From: an uncultured Spirochaetaceae bacterium
GTDB taxonomy: Bacteria > Spirochaetota > Spirochaetia > Sphaerochaetales > Sphaerochaetaceae
Assembly: GCA_900315435.1 (NCBI GenBank)
Contig: OMYY01000015.1
Coordinates: forward strand, 1-60,065
DNA: 60,065 bases
Direction of reading: 5' to 3'
Shown: one piece after another, positions 32,563 through 39,965 of the stretch
Numbering within the stretch: the stretch's first letter is position 1
How the letters are laid out: each line of letters starts with the position of its first letter
Notes under the pieces: model-generated
What the model saw: the letters and a program-made list of their open reading frames with translations, nothing else
Databases searched by the model: none
What the model was told of the DNA's origin: nothing
Made by a program: the position numbers and the translations under genes

Positions 32563-33249
32563 ATGCGCTCCATCATCACCCTCCTCCTTGCCTTTCTTTG
32601 CGTCTCCTGCGCCACCAGCAGCCAGGCAAGGACTTCGTACAGCCAGCAGCAGGAGGAAGGGGCGCTCCGCTCCGCTCTGGTACAGGCGAGCGCGCAGGTC
32701 GACCCGGACCTGTTCTCCCGGATCCCCGTGGAAAGCTACCTGGGAGACCAGGCCAAGGCGATGGCGGAGCACTCCGAGATTCCCTTGATCAAGGACCGGC
32801 TGGAAAGCTGGAAAACCGCGATGGCCGGGCTGTTCAGGCAAACGGCGGTCCAAAGCAAGATCCAGGTGGAAGCGTATGCCTCCGGTCTGGTCATCGAAGA
32901 CCCAGGCAAGCTGATGGAAAGGGACGACGGCATGTCGGCCTTGCTGGAAGAGCAGGTCGGGGACCAGTGGCAAGCGGCGATCAACCAAGAGTTGGAACCA
33001 GGTTTGGCCGGGCAGCTCCGCGCTCTTTCCTCCATCGCCACCGACTACGAGATCTGGGCAAGGGGCAAGCAGGCGACCAACAGCGGCTCCTATCCTGCCA
33101 TCACCCTCCCCTCGATCGAGGATTTCTGCATCTTCTTCCACGACCAGTTCCTCGCCGAACTGAAAAGGGAGGAGATCGACGTGCGTACCACCCCGAGGCC
33201 GCTGGGTACGGGAAGCCTTTACGAGTTCTTCAGCGGGAGGAAACCCTGA
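32563..33249 (+). CDS. Lipoprotein of unknown function
   Basis: A 228-residue protein with a short signal peptide ending LCVSC (lipid Cys16). The mature part is mostly helical. I do not recognise the family; GALRSALVQAS near the start and LYEFFSGRKP at the end are the most distinctive stretches. Its stop overlaps the rarA start by one base, and that gene uses the GGGAGG in its last codons, so the two are co-translated. The leaderless-type start at 32563 is the only plausible one. Confidence 0.8.
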   Translation: MRSIITLLLAFLCVSCATSSQARTSYSQQQEEGALRSALVQASAQVDPDLFSRIPVESYLGDQAKAMAEHSEIPLIKDRLESWKTAMAGLFRQTAVQSKIQVEAYASGLVIEDPGKLMERDDGMSALLEEQVGDQWQAAINQELEPGLAGQLRALSSIATDYEIWARGKQATNSGSYPAITLPSIEDFCIFFHDQFLAELKREEIDVRTTPRPLGTGSLYEFFSGRKP

Positions 33250-35510
33250 TGGCGGGCAAGCAGGACACAGCGACCTCCAGCCTTTTCGCCATGGCGGCCC
33301 AGCGTGACGCGAAAAGCCAGCCCTTGGCCTACCGCATGCGGCCCCGGACGCTGGACGAGTACATCGGGCAGGACCATATCGTCGGGAAGGGACGGCTTTT
33401 GCGGCGCGCCATCCAGGCGGACCAGCTGTCCAGCGTCATCTTCTACGGCCCCCCGGGAACCGGGAAAACCACGCTTGCCCGGGTGATCGCCAATACCACC
33501 AAGCGTCATTTCTCCACATTGAACGCCGTCCTTACCGGCGTGAAGGAACTACGCGAGGAAATCCAGCTGGCACGGCAGCGCATGGAGAACTACGGGCAAG
33601 GGACGATCCTGTTCGTCGACGAGGTGCACCGCTGGAACAAGAGCCAGCAGGACGCGCTGCTCCCCTGGGTGGAGAACGGCACGGTCATCTTCATCGGAGC
33701 CACCACCGAGAATCCCTTCTTCGAGGTCAACGCCGCGCTTGTCAGCCGCTCGAGGATCTTCCAGCTCAAGGCTTTGACCGGCGACGACCTCCTCAAAATC
33801 GCGCAGCAGGCGCTCCACGACCCGGAACGGGGATACGGAAAGTATCACATCTCGTTCGAGGAAGGGGCCTTGGAGCACTTGGTCGAAGTGGCTGGCGGCG
33901 ATGCCAGAAGCCTGCTCAACGCGCTCCAGCTGGCCGTCGAGACCTCGGTCGAGCCCTTTCCTCCCGTCGATCCGCAGCGCGAGATCCTGATCACCAAGCA
34001 AGCGGCCGAGGAGTCCATCCAGCGCAAGGTCGTCCTCTACGACAAGGAGGGCGACTACCACTTCGACGTGATCAGCGCCTTCATCAAGTCCCTGCGGGGA
34101 TCGGACCCCGATGCGGCGCTCTACTGGCTGGCGAAGATGGTTGCCGCGGGCGAGGACCCGCGCTTCATCTTCCGCCGCATGCTGATCAGCGCCTGCGAGG
34201 ACATCGGGCTGGCGGACCCGCAGGCGATTGTCGTCGTGCAAGCCGACGCAGACGCCTTCGACCGTATCGGACTTCCCGAAGGACAGTTCCACCTGACCCA
34301 TGCGGCGCTCTATCTGGCGACCGCCCCGAAGAGCAACTCGACCCTCGCCTTCTTCGACGCCTTGAAGACGGTCGAGGAAGAAAACGCCCAGACGGGAGTC
34401 CCCAACCATCTCCGGGACGCCAGCCGGGATTCCAACGGATTCGGACACGGGGATGGATACCTCTACCCCCACTCCTACAAGGACCACTGGGTCGCCCAGC
34501 AATACCTGCCATCCACCCTGCAGGGCAAGGTCTTCTACCAGCCTGGCGACCTCGGCTACGAAAGGCAAATCCGCGACCAGGTGCTGGAACGCCGCGAGGA
34601 ACAGATCGAGAACGCCGCCATCGACGCCTACCAGGAAAACCTCTCCTACTCTCCTGGGGACAAGCAGCGGGAGATGTGGGTCAACCGGACGATCAGCGAA
34701 CGGGGGACGATGTTGCGGAAGCTGAAGGAAACGCTGTACGGACAACTCGACCTTCGGCGGAGCGACCGCGTGCTGGTGCTCAACGCCGGTTTCGGCATGC
34801 TGCTCTGGCCTGCCTATCGTCTCGTTCCTGAAGGCCTGGTGATGGCGCAAGTGGAAAACCAGGACCAGGCCAGCTACCTCGGCCGGTACGCCCAGACCCT
34901 TCCCGAGCTTTCCCGTCCGGACATCCGCTGCCAGAACATCGAGCAGCTCCTCGGATCCCTTGACCGGGACCTGCTCTTCGAGGCCGTGGTGGGCCGGAAT
35001 ATTCTGAACAAGCTCAGGGACGCGAGAGAGCGGGTTTCCCTTCTGGCCGGACATCTGGCCAAAGGCGGCGTCATCTCCCTGGCGCAGGCCATTCCCTCGG
35101 AGAGCAGCCGTTTGTCGGATTTCGTCACCGACGGCGAGGCGAAAGCCCGGATGCAGGATTGCGAGAGGGCGCTCTACCATGTTGCGGGTCCCGCGCTTTC
35201 CTCGTGGACCGGAAAGGACTTGGAACAGCTCCTGAAGGAGAGCGGGCTGTATGTCCAGACCACCTATCAGGACATCACGGAAATGCGCATGGTATCTCCG
35301 GAGAACCTCGCCCATTGGCTTGCTTCAAGCTACCAGGGATGCGAGCATCTGGCTGGGAAACTGGCATGCCTGACGAGCGAACCGCTTTGCTGGCATACCA
35401 AGACGGCCATCATCAAGGCAAGCAACATTCCGCTGGAAGAAGGCCGCAAGAACCCGAAACACGATGAGAACTGGCTACGCATCGAATCATCGTCGGCAAA
35501 GAGTTGCTAA
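33249..35510 (+). CDS. rarA: RarA/MgsA-type recombination ATPase with a C-terminal methyltransferase-like domain
   Basis: A 753-residue protein. Residues 1-430 are a complete RarA: RPRTLDEYIGQDHIVGKGRLL, Walker A YGPPGTGKTT, Walker B LFVDEVHRWNKSQQDALLP, sensor FIGATTENP, then the tetramerisation region with FIKSLRGSDPDAALYWLA and GDGYLYPHSY. Typical RarA ends there. About 300 further residues follow. They contain VLVLNAGFGMLLWPAYRL, a strand-loop-helix that resembles the SAM-binding motif I of Rossmann methyltransferases, and a later GGVISLAQAIP strand. RarA acts at stalled forks and gaps. The tail's function is unknown. Stop overlap with the preceding lipoprotein gene shows coupling. Confidence 0.9.
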   Translation: MAGKQDTATSSLFAMAAQRDAKSQPLAYRMRPRTLDEYIGQDHIVGKGRLLRRAIQADQLSSVIFYGPPGTGKTTLARVIANTTKRHFSTLNAVLTGVKELREEIQLARQRMENYGQGTILFVDEVHRWNKSQQDALLPWVENGTVIFIGATTENPFFEVNAALVSRSRIFQLKALTGDDLLKIAQQALHDPERGYGKYHISFEEGALEHLVEVAGGDARSLLNALQLAVETSVEPFPPVDPQREILITKQAAEESIQRKVVLYDKEGDYHFDVISAFIKSLRGSDPDAALYWLAKMVAAGEDPRFIFRRMLISACEDIGLADPQAIVVVQADADAFDRIGLPEGQFHLTHAALYLATAPKSNSTLAFFDALKTVEEENAQTGVPNHLRDASRDSNGFGHGDGYLYPHSYKDHWVAQQYLPSTLQGKVFYQPGDLGYERQIRDQVLERREEQIENAAIDAYQENLSYSPGDKQREMWVNRTISERGTMLRKLKETLYGQLDLRRSDRVLVLNAGFGMLLWPAYRLVPEGLVMAQVENQDQASYLGRYAQTLPELSRPDIRCQNIEQLLGSLDRDLLFEAVVGRNILNKLRDARERVSLLAGHLAKGGVISLAQAIPSESSRLSDFVTDGEAKARMQDCERALYHVAGPALSSWTGKDLEQLLKESGLYVQTTYQDITEMRMVSPENLAHWLASSYQGCEHLAGKLACLTSEPLCWHTKTAIIKASNIPLEEGRKNPKHDENWLRIESSSAKSC

Positions 35511-35580
35511 ACCGTAGGTAGAACCGCTTTTTTGCTGAATAAAAGAGTTTTTCAATTTGTCTTTTTCGTATGATGTGGTG

Positions 35581-35586
35581 TACACT
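35581..35586 (+). promoter_or_regulatory. Candidate -10 box of the XRE gene
   Basis: TACACT ends six bases before the ATG at 35593. A TATGAT a little upstream is an alternative -10. Neither choice gives the gene a ribosome binding site. Confidence 0.35.
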
Positions 35587-35592
35587 ATACGC

Positions 35593-35871
35593 ATGCGTAC
35601 CATAGAAGAAAGTCAAAAATTGGTCATTGCACGACTCAAGCACATGCGCGAGGAGCGCAAGCTATCCCAAATGGACCTGGCCCGCGCGGCAGGTATCTCC
35701 CAAAACATGATCACCTATATCGAGACCGGCAAGAGAACCCCGACGTTGTCCACGTTGCTCAAGCTCTGCGATGCGCTGAACATCAATCCCTCGGTATTGT
35801 TTATCGAGGAGAATGACGCGCACAAGGACGCCAAGCGCGAGGTCCTCAACCTAATCGAACGCTATTTCTGA
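35593..35871 (+). CDS. XRE-family DNA-binding protein
   Basis: A 92-residue regulator consisting almost only of a Cro/C1 helix-turn-helix: HMREERKLSQMDLARAAGISQNMITYIETGKRTPTLSTLLKLCDALNI, with the recognition helix QNMITYIE. A short acidic then basic C-terminal tail follows. It has no sensor domain, so it may need a partner or act constitutively. The start at 35593 (MRTIEESQ) is supported by the close -10 box. Ends at a terminator. Confidence 0.9.
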   Translation: MRTIEESQKLVIARLKHMREERKLSQMDLARAAGISQNMITYIETGKRTPTLSTLLKLCDALNINPSVLFIEENDAHKDAKREVLNLIERYF

Positions 35872-35899
35872 TTCTTGTCCTTTACTTGCGATGAACTGC

Positions 35900-35930
35900 A
35901 TGCCATCCGGACCGGGTGGCATGTTTCTTT
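35900..35930 (+). terminator. Terminator of the XRE gene
   Basis: ATGCCATCC (35900-35908) pairs with GGGTGGCAT (35914-35922) with one G-T pair, followed by GTTTCTTT. Confidence 0.65.
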
Positions 35931-35932
35931 CG

Positions 35933-36490
35933 TCATTTTTGTGTTTCGGGCAGCACTCCCCCCATCAGGGATGCCGCGGTCAGGGTGCTGACCATCACCC
36001 GGCTGTCCACGCTCCTGAGGATTCCGATGACCTGCTTGGTCCGTTTCCGGGGAATCAGCAGCATCAACAGGGGGCGCGCCTCCCCTTTCCTTCCACAGGC
36101 TTGGAGGCGGGACAGGCCGTATCCGGCGCTCCGAAGCGCCTGCTCCGCGCTGTCTGCCAGGTGCGGCTCCATGTAGATGGCCTGGATCATGACGGTACCG
36201 AGGGCAAGATGCTCCTCGATGATGCTTCCCATCACCTGTCCGAGGGCGAAGGCGACCGCGAGCAGGGAAAGGCGGGTCAAGGTCACATTTCCGGTCAGGA
36301 CGTTCGCCGCGATCAGGAACCAGCACAGATACTCGACCACGGCCACGCCGGCGCTCTGCCAACGCTGGCCCTTGACCACAAGCTGGCTGCGCAGGCAGGC
36401 AAGGGACACTTCCAGCAACTTGCCGAAAAAGACAGCGAGAAGGGAAAGCGGCCCGCTTCCCTGCAGAAACGTGTTGAGAGCATCCAGCAT
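35933..36490 (-). CDS. UPF0316/DUF5698 membrane protein with DUF2179 domain
   Basis: A 185-residue protein. Three hydrophobic segments come first (LLAVFFGKLLEVSLACLRSQLV is typical), then GQVMGSIIEEHLALGTVMIQA, matching the G...G...E...A.G pattern of UPF0316, and a soluble C-terminal DUF2179-like half (ADSAEQALRSAGYGLSRLQACGR). Function unknown. The ATG at 36490 has AAGGAG seven bases upstream. The much longer frame running on to 37048 is antisense noise over thiN. Confidence 0.85.
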   Translation of the reverse strand: MLDALNTFLQGSGPLSLLAVFFGKLLEVSLACLRSQLVVKGQRWQSAGVAVVEYLCWFLIAANVLTGNVTLTRLSLLAVAFALGQVMGSIIEEHLALGTVMIQAIYMEPHLADSAEQALRSAGYGLSRLQACGRKGEARPLLMLLIPRKRTKQVIGILRSVDSRVMVSTLTAASLMGGVLPETQK

Positions 36491-36551
36491 AGGGCACTCC
36501 TTGGAGTTGATGGCCCCTACCATAGCATGGATGTGTCTTTTTGGCAAATCC

Positions 36552-37175
36552 TCACAAGGAAAGGATTTTCGCGCTCTCCGTAGGAAAGACGCAGAGCAGG
36601 TACCCTTCTTGCAGGAAGATGCTTGCCTCTTTTCCGACAAACGCGTTGCTGACCCCCATCGGATAGGTGCTCGAGAACACTCCGTCATAGGGGTAATCAA
36701 GGTCTCGCAGGACCACCTTCGCCAATCCATCCAGTGAGAACAGGCTGAGGATACCGGCGCTTGTGGCATCGAAGCGGAGCATGTCGCCCCCCTTGAGCAC
36801 CAGCATGGACTGTTCGTCCCCCACAAGCACGCCCCGGGAACCCTGGGTAGCCAGCCAGTGCAGGCATTGGATGTTGGCGATGCTGTGGTCCATCCGGCCC
36901 CCGAGGCCGCCATAGATGACAAAGCGGTCGCATCCGGCCTTGAGTCCGGCCCGCAACGCGCCCAGCATGTCGGTATCGGCCTTGCGGACAGGAAGCCTGA
37001 CGACATGCTCCCCCTCCGGGACATATCCGAGAGAATCAAAATCCCCAATCACCAGATTAGGGACGATATCGCCGAGCTGGGCTTTCCCGCCATCAGCGGC
37101 GATGACATAGTCTTGCGAAGAGACCGACGGCCTCAAAACGGTAGGGGCCGCCCCGAAAATCACGCACCGGCGCAT
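36552..37175 (-). CDS. thiN: Thiamine pyrophosphokinase
   Basis: A 207-residue enzyme that pyrophosphorylates thiamine to the cofactor. Motifs in order: VIAADGGKAQL, NLVIGDFDSLG, KADTDMLGALRAGL and GGLGGRMDHSIANI, which hold the substrate and Mg-binding acidic residues. A C-terminal beta domain ends YPMGVSNAFVGKEASI. The ATG at 37175 is one base past the stop of a 71-residue gene, with only a weak ribosome binding site, so the two are coupled. Confidence 0.92.
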   Translation of the reverse strand: MRRCVIFGAAPTVLRPSVSSQDYVIAADGGKAQLGDIVPNLVIGDFDSLGYVPEGEHVVRLPVRKADTDMLGALRAGLKAGCDRFVIYGGLGGRMDHSIANIQCLHWLATQGSRGVLVGDEQSMLVLKGGDMLRFDATSAGILSLFSLDGLAKVVLRDLDYPYDGVFSSTYPMGVSNAFVGKEASIFLQEGYLLCVFPTESAKILSL

Positions 37176-37176
37176 G

Positions 37177-37392
37177 TCAGCTCTGGCGGATGACGATTTC
37201 GTCTCCCTGCCGGGACGCGTGCACCTGTACCGACGTGGTCGCGTTGTTGGACTCGAAAAGGTCGCCCTTGGAGGTGATGCGCACCGGCATCTCCCCGGCA
37301 AGGTGGATCATCGCGACCTGCTGACCGCCCTGAACCTCGTCAAGTTCGGAATCGTTCAAACTGCGGGCAGTGCCCGGTTTCGTAGTTCTCAT
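37177..37392 (-). CDS. Small 71-residue protein with a double-glycine-leader-like N-terminus
   Basis: I do not recognise the family. Residues 11-23 read SLNDSELDEVQGG, which resembles the LS..EL..V.GG leader of bacteriocin and Nif11-type peptides. The rest (VAMIHLAGEMPVRITSKG...) looks like a small beta-rich domain rather than a glycine-rich bacteriocin core, and no C39 peptidase-transporter is nearby, so the resemblance may be chance. A consensus TATAAT lies six bases before the ATG. Coupled to thiN. Confidence 0.65.
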   Translation of the reverse strand: MRTTKPGTARSLNDSELDEVQGGQQVAMIHLAGEMPVRITSKGDLFESNNATTSVQVHASRQGDEIVIRQS

Positions 37393-37398
37393 GGTTCA

Positions 37399-37404
37399 AT
37401 TATA
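37399..37404 (-). promoter_or_regulatory. Consensus -10 box of the small-protein-thiN operon
   Basis: Minus-strand TATAAT (37399-37404), six bases from the ATG at 37392. The intervening TGAACC is no ribosome binding site; leaderless. Confidence 0.6.
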
Positions 37405-37483
37405 CGAGGGCAACGCCTATTTGGCTAGCTCTTTTCGCATCTGCCAAGCGCTCCCGTTTTGACGGTTCCGTAGGAGCGGCAGG

Positions 37484-39829
37484 TCAGACGAAAAGCAGCG
37501 CGATATGGTAGACCACGAAAGAAGCGGCCCATGCGACCAGGCACTGCTGCACAACCACGAAAAGGGCCCACCTCCCGCCAAGCTCGCGCTTGATGGCGCT
37601 TACCGCGGCGACACAGGGCGTATAGAGCAGGCTGAACACCAACAGGCTCAAAGCGGTAACCGGTCCGAGGACCAGCTCCAGGCTTGCAGGACTGTCAAAA
37701 AGGACGTTCAACGTGGCGACCACGCTCTCCTTGGCCATGAAACCGGTAATCAGGCTGCTGACGATACGCCAGTCCCCGAAGCCCAGCGGACGGAACAGCG
37801 GCGTGATCCAACGGGAGATGGAGGCAAGCAAACTCTCCGACGAGTCGGAGACCGACTCGAAATGCAGGCCGAAGGCTTGCAGGAACCAGATGACGATGGT
37901 GGCGATGAAAATGATCGTGAAGGCACGGACCAGGAAATCCTTGGCCTTCTCCCACATCAGCTGCAGGACACTCTTGGCGCTTGGCATCCGGTAGTTCGGC
38001 AGTTCCATGACGAAAGGAACCGGTTCCCCCTTGAAGCTGGTGTGACGCATGACCAGAGCGCTGAGGACGGCGAAGAGGATACCGAACAGGTAGAGGCCGA
38101 CCATCACCACAGCACCATGGCGTGGGAAGAAGGTCGAGGCGAAGAACGCGTAGATGGGAAGCTTGGCGGTGCAGCTCATGAAGGGAGTCAGGAGAATCGT
38201 CATGCGCCTGTCCCGCTCGCTGGAAAGGGTCCGGCTCGCCATGACCGCAGGCACCGTGCACCCGAAACCGATGAGCATCGGCACGATCGAGCGGCCCGAC
38301 AAGCCGATCTTGCGGAGCAACGAGTCCGTCACGAAAGCCACACGCGCCATATAGCCCGAATCCTCGAGCAATGAAAGGAAGAAGAAAAGGGTGACGATGA
38401 TCGGCAGGAAGCTCAACACGCTGCCCACGCCATTGAAGACGCCGTCGATGACCAAGGAGTGAAGGACCGGGTTCACGCCCGCATGGGTCATTCCCTGGTC
38501 GCAGAGCCGGGTGAAGGCCTCCACTCCTCTCGCCATCAGTTCCTGAAGGAACGCTCCGATCACGTTGAACGTCAGGAAAAAGACCAAGGCCATGATGCCG
38601 ATGAAAGCGGGAATGGCAGTCCGCTTGCCGGTCAAGAAGCGGTCGATCTTCTCGCTGCGCAGGCGGCTCTTGCTGGCATGGGTGCGAACGACGGTCTCGC
38701 TGCAGATACCGCGGATGAAGTCGTAACGCATGTCGGCCATGGCCGCGGCACGGTCAAGGCCACGCTCTTCCTCCATCTGCCTGATGATATGCTCGATCAT
38801 CTCCTTCTCGTTCTGGTCCAGGCCAAGCGCGTCGATGACCAGATGGTCTCCCTCGACCACCTTGCTGGCGGCAAAACGAACGGGAATGTCGGCCCTCTGG
38901 GCATGGTCCTCGATCAGGTGCATGATGGCGTGCAGGCAGCGGTGGACCGCTCCACCATCCTCGTCCGGACTGCAGAAGTCGGTGCGGCCCGGCTTCTCCT
39001 GGTAGCGGGCGACGTGGATGGCGTGGTCGATCAGCTCGTCGACACCCTCGTCCTTCGCGGCGGAAATGGGGATGACCGGAATGCCAAGCAGGGATTCCAG
39101 CGCGTTGATATGGATGGTGCCCCCGCTCTCGCGGACCTCGTCCATCATGTTCAAGGCAAGCACCATCGGGATATCCAGCTCCAACAGCTGCATGGTCAGA
39201 TAGAGGTTTCGCTCGATGGCGGTAGCATCGACGATGTTGATGATCGCCTTGGGATGGCTTTGCAGGATGAAGCGGCGGGTCACCAGCTCCTCGTCCGAGT
39301 AGGGACTCATCGAATAGATGCCCGGCAGGTCGGTCACCCGGGTGTTCTCGTGTCCACGGATCACCCCGTCCTTGCGGTCGACGGTGACACCGGGGAAGTT
39401 GCCCACGTGCTGGTTGCTTCCTGTCAGCTGGTTGAACAACGTCGTCTTGCCGCAGTTCTGGTTGCCGGCCAGGGCGAAGGTCAACAGCTCGTTCTCGGCA
39501 AGGGGAGTCTGCGCTCCCCTGGGAGCGTAGGGAGAATCCTCCCCGAGCCTCGGGTGGTCGATGTAACGGTGCGGCTGTCTGGACAGGTCTCCATCCAGGT
39601 CGGTGTGCACCCCGGTGATCGAGATCTGGGCGGCATCCGCCTTGCGCAGGGAAAGCTCGTAGCTCTGCACCCGGATTTCCATCGGATCGCCGGAAGGGGC
39701 GTACTTGACCAACTGGACCTCGGCTCCAGGAAGCAATCCCATATCCAGAAAGTGCTGTCTCAGCGCTCCCTGCCCACCGACCTTCGTGATTGACGCGCTT
39801 TTCCCAAGAGGAAGTTCGTCCAGCTGCAT
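37484..39829 (-). CDS. feoB: Ferrous iron transporter, FeoA-FeoB fusion
   Basis: A 781-residue fusion. Residues 1-75 are a FeoA SH3-like domain (LRQHFLDMGLLPGAEV). A linker leads to the FeoB G domain: G1 GNQNCGKTTLFNQLTG, G2 GVTVDRKDG, G3 DLPGIYS and G4 LNMMDE. The permease part has two gate regions, beginning FLPIIVTLFFFLSLLEDSGYMAR and GFGCTVPAVMA. It imports Fe(II), as expected of an anaerobe. The ATG at 39829 has a weak GGGGG site. A palindrome resembling DtxR-family operators lies 18 bases upstream. Confidence 0.95.
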   Translation of the reverse strand: MQLDELPLGKSASITKVGGQGALRQHFLDMGLLPGAEVQLVKYAPSGDPMEIRVQSYELSLRKADAAQISITGVHTDLDGDLSRQPHRYIDHPRLGEDSPYAPRGAQTPLAENELLTFALAGNQNCGKTTLFNQLTGSNQHVGNFPGVTVDRKDGVIRGHENTRVTDLPGIYSMSPYSDEELVTRRFILQSHPKAIINIVDATAIERNLYLTMQLLELDIPMVLALNMMDEVRESGGTIHINALESLLGIPVIPISAAKDEGVDELIDHAIHVARYQEKPGRTDFCSPDEDGGAVHRCLHAIMHLIEDHAQRADIPVRFAASKVVEGDHLVIDALGLDQNEKEMIEHIIRQMEEERGLDRAAAMADMRYDFIRGICSETVVRTHASKSRLRSEKIDRFLTGKRTAIPAFIGIMALVFFLTFNVIGAFLQELMARGVEAFTRLCDQGMTHAGVNPVLHSLVIDGVFNGVGSVLSFLPIIVTLFFFLSLLEDSGYMARVAFVTDSLLRKIGLSGRSIVPMLIGFGCTVPAVMASRTLSSERDRRMTILLTPFMSCTAKLPIYAFFASTFFPRHGAVVMVGLYLFGILFAVLSALVMRHTSFKGEPVPFVMELPNYRMPSAKSVLQLMWEKAKDFLVRAFTIIFIATIVIWFLQAFGLHFESVSDSSESLLASISRWITPLFRPLGFGDWRIVSSLITGFMAKESVVATLNVLFDSPASLELVLGPVTALSLLVFSLLYTPCVAAVSAIKRELGGRWALFVVVQQCLVAWAASFVVYHIALLFV

Positions 39830-39846
39830 GCGACACCCCCATTAAA

Positions 39847-39864
39847 AGTTAGCCATCGCTAACT
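39847..39864. promoter_or_regulatory. DtxR-like palindrome upstream of feoAB
   Basis: AGTTAGC (39847-39853) and GCTAACT (39858-39864) are perfect reverse complements around CATC. The TTAGC...GCTAA core is reminiscent of DtxR/IdeR and TroR sites. Its position just before the iron-transporter start supports metal-dependent repression. Confidence 0.55.
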
Positions 39865-39913
39865 CTTGTCATTTTCCCCATCCATCCCGACGGTGTCAAG
39901 AGGATGGCGGGCG

Positions 39914-39944
39914 AAACAAAAGGAGCGCCCCGGAAGGCGCCCCT
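39914..39944 (-). terminator. Terminator of the BMP gene
   Basis: On the minus strand AGGGGCGCC pairs with GGCGCTCCT (one G-U pair), loop of six, followed by TTTTGTTT. Confidence 0.85.
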
Positions 39945-39965
39945 GAGCAAGCAAACGAAGAGCGA

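Noticed and set aside
32466-33248. N-terminal extension of RarA through the lipoprotein gene
   Set aside because: It is a different frame of the lipoprotein gene; RarA homology starts right after the ATG at 33249, which has its own GGGAGG.
37430-37483. GCTCC...GGAGC stem after feoB as a terminator
   Set aside because: The arms are short, pair only loosely, and no T run follows on the minus strand, so I did not call it.
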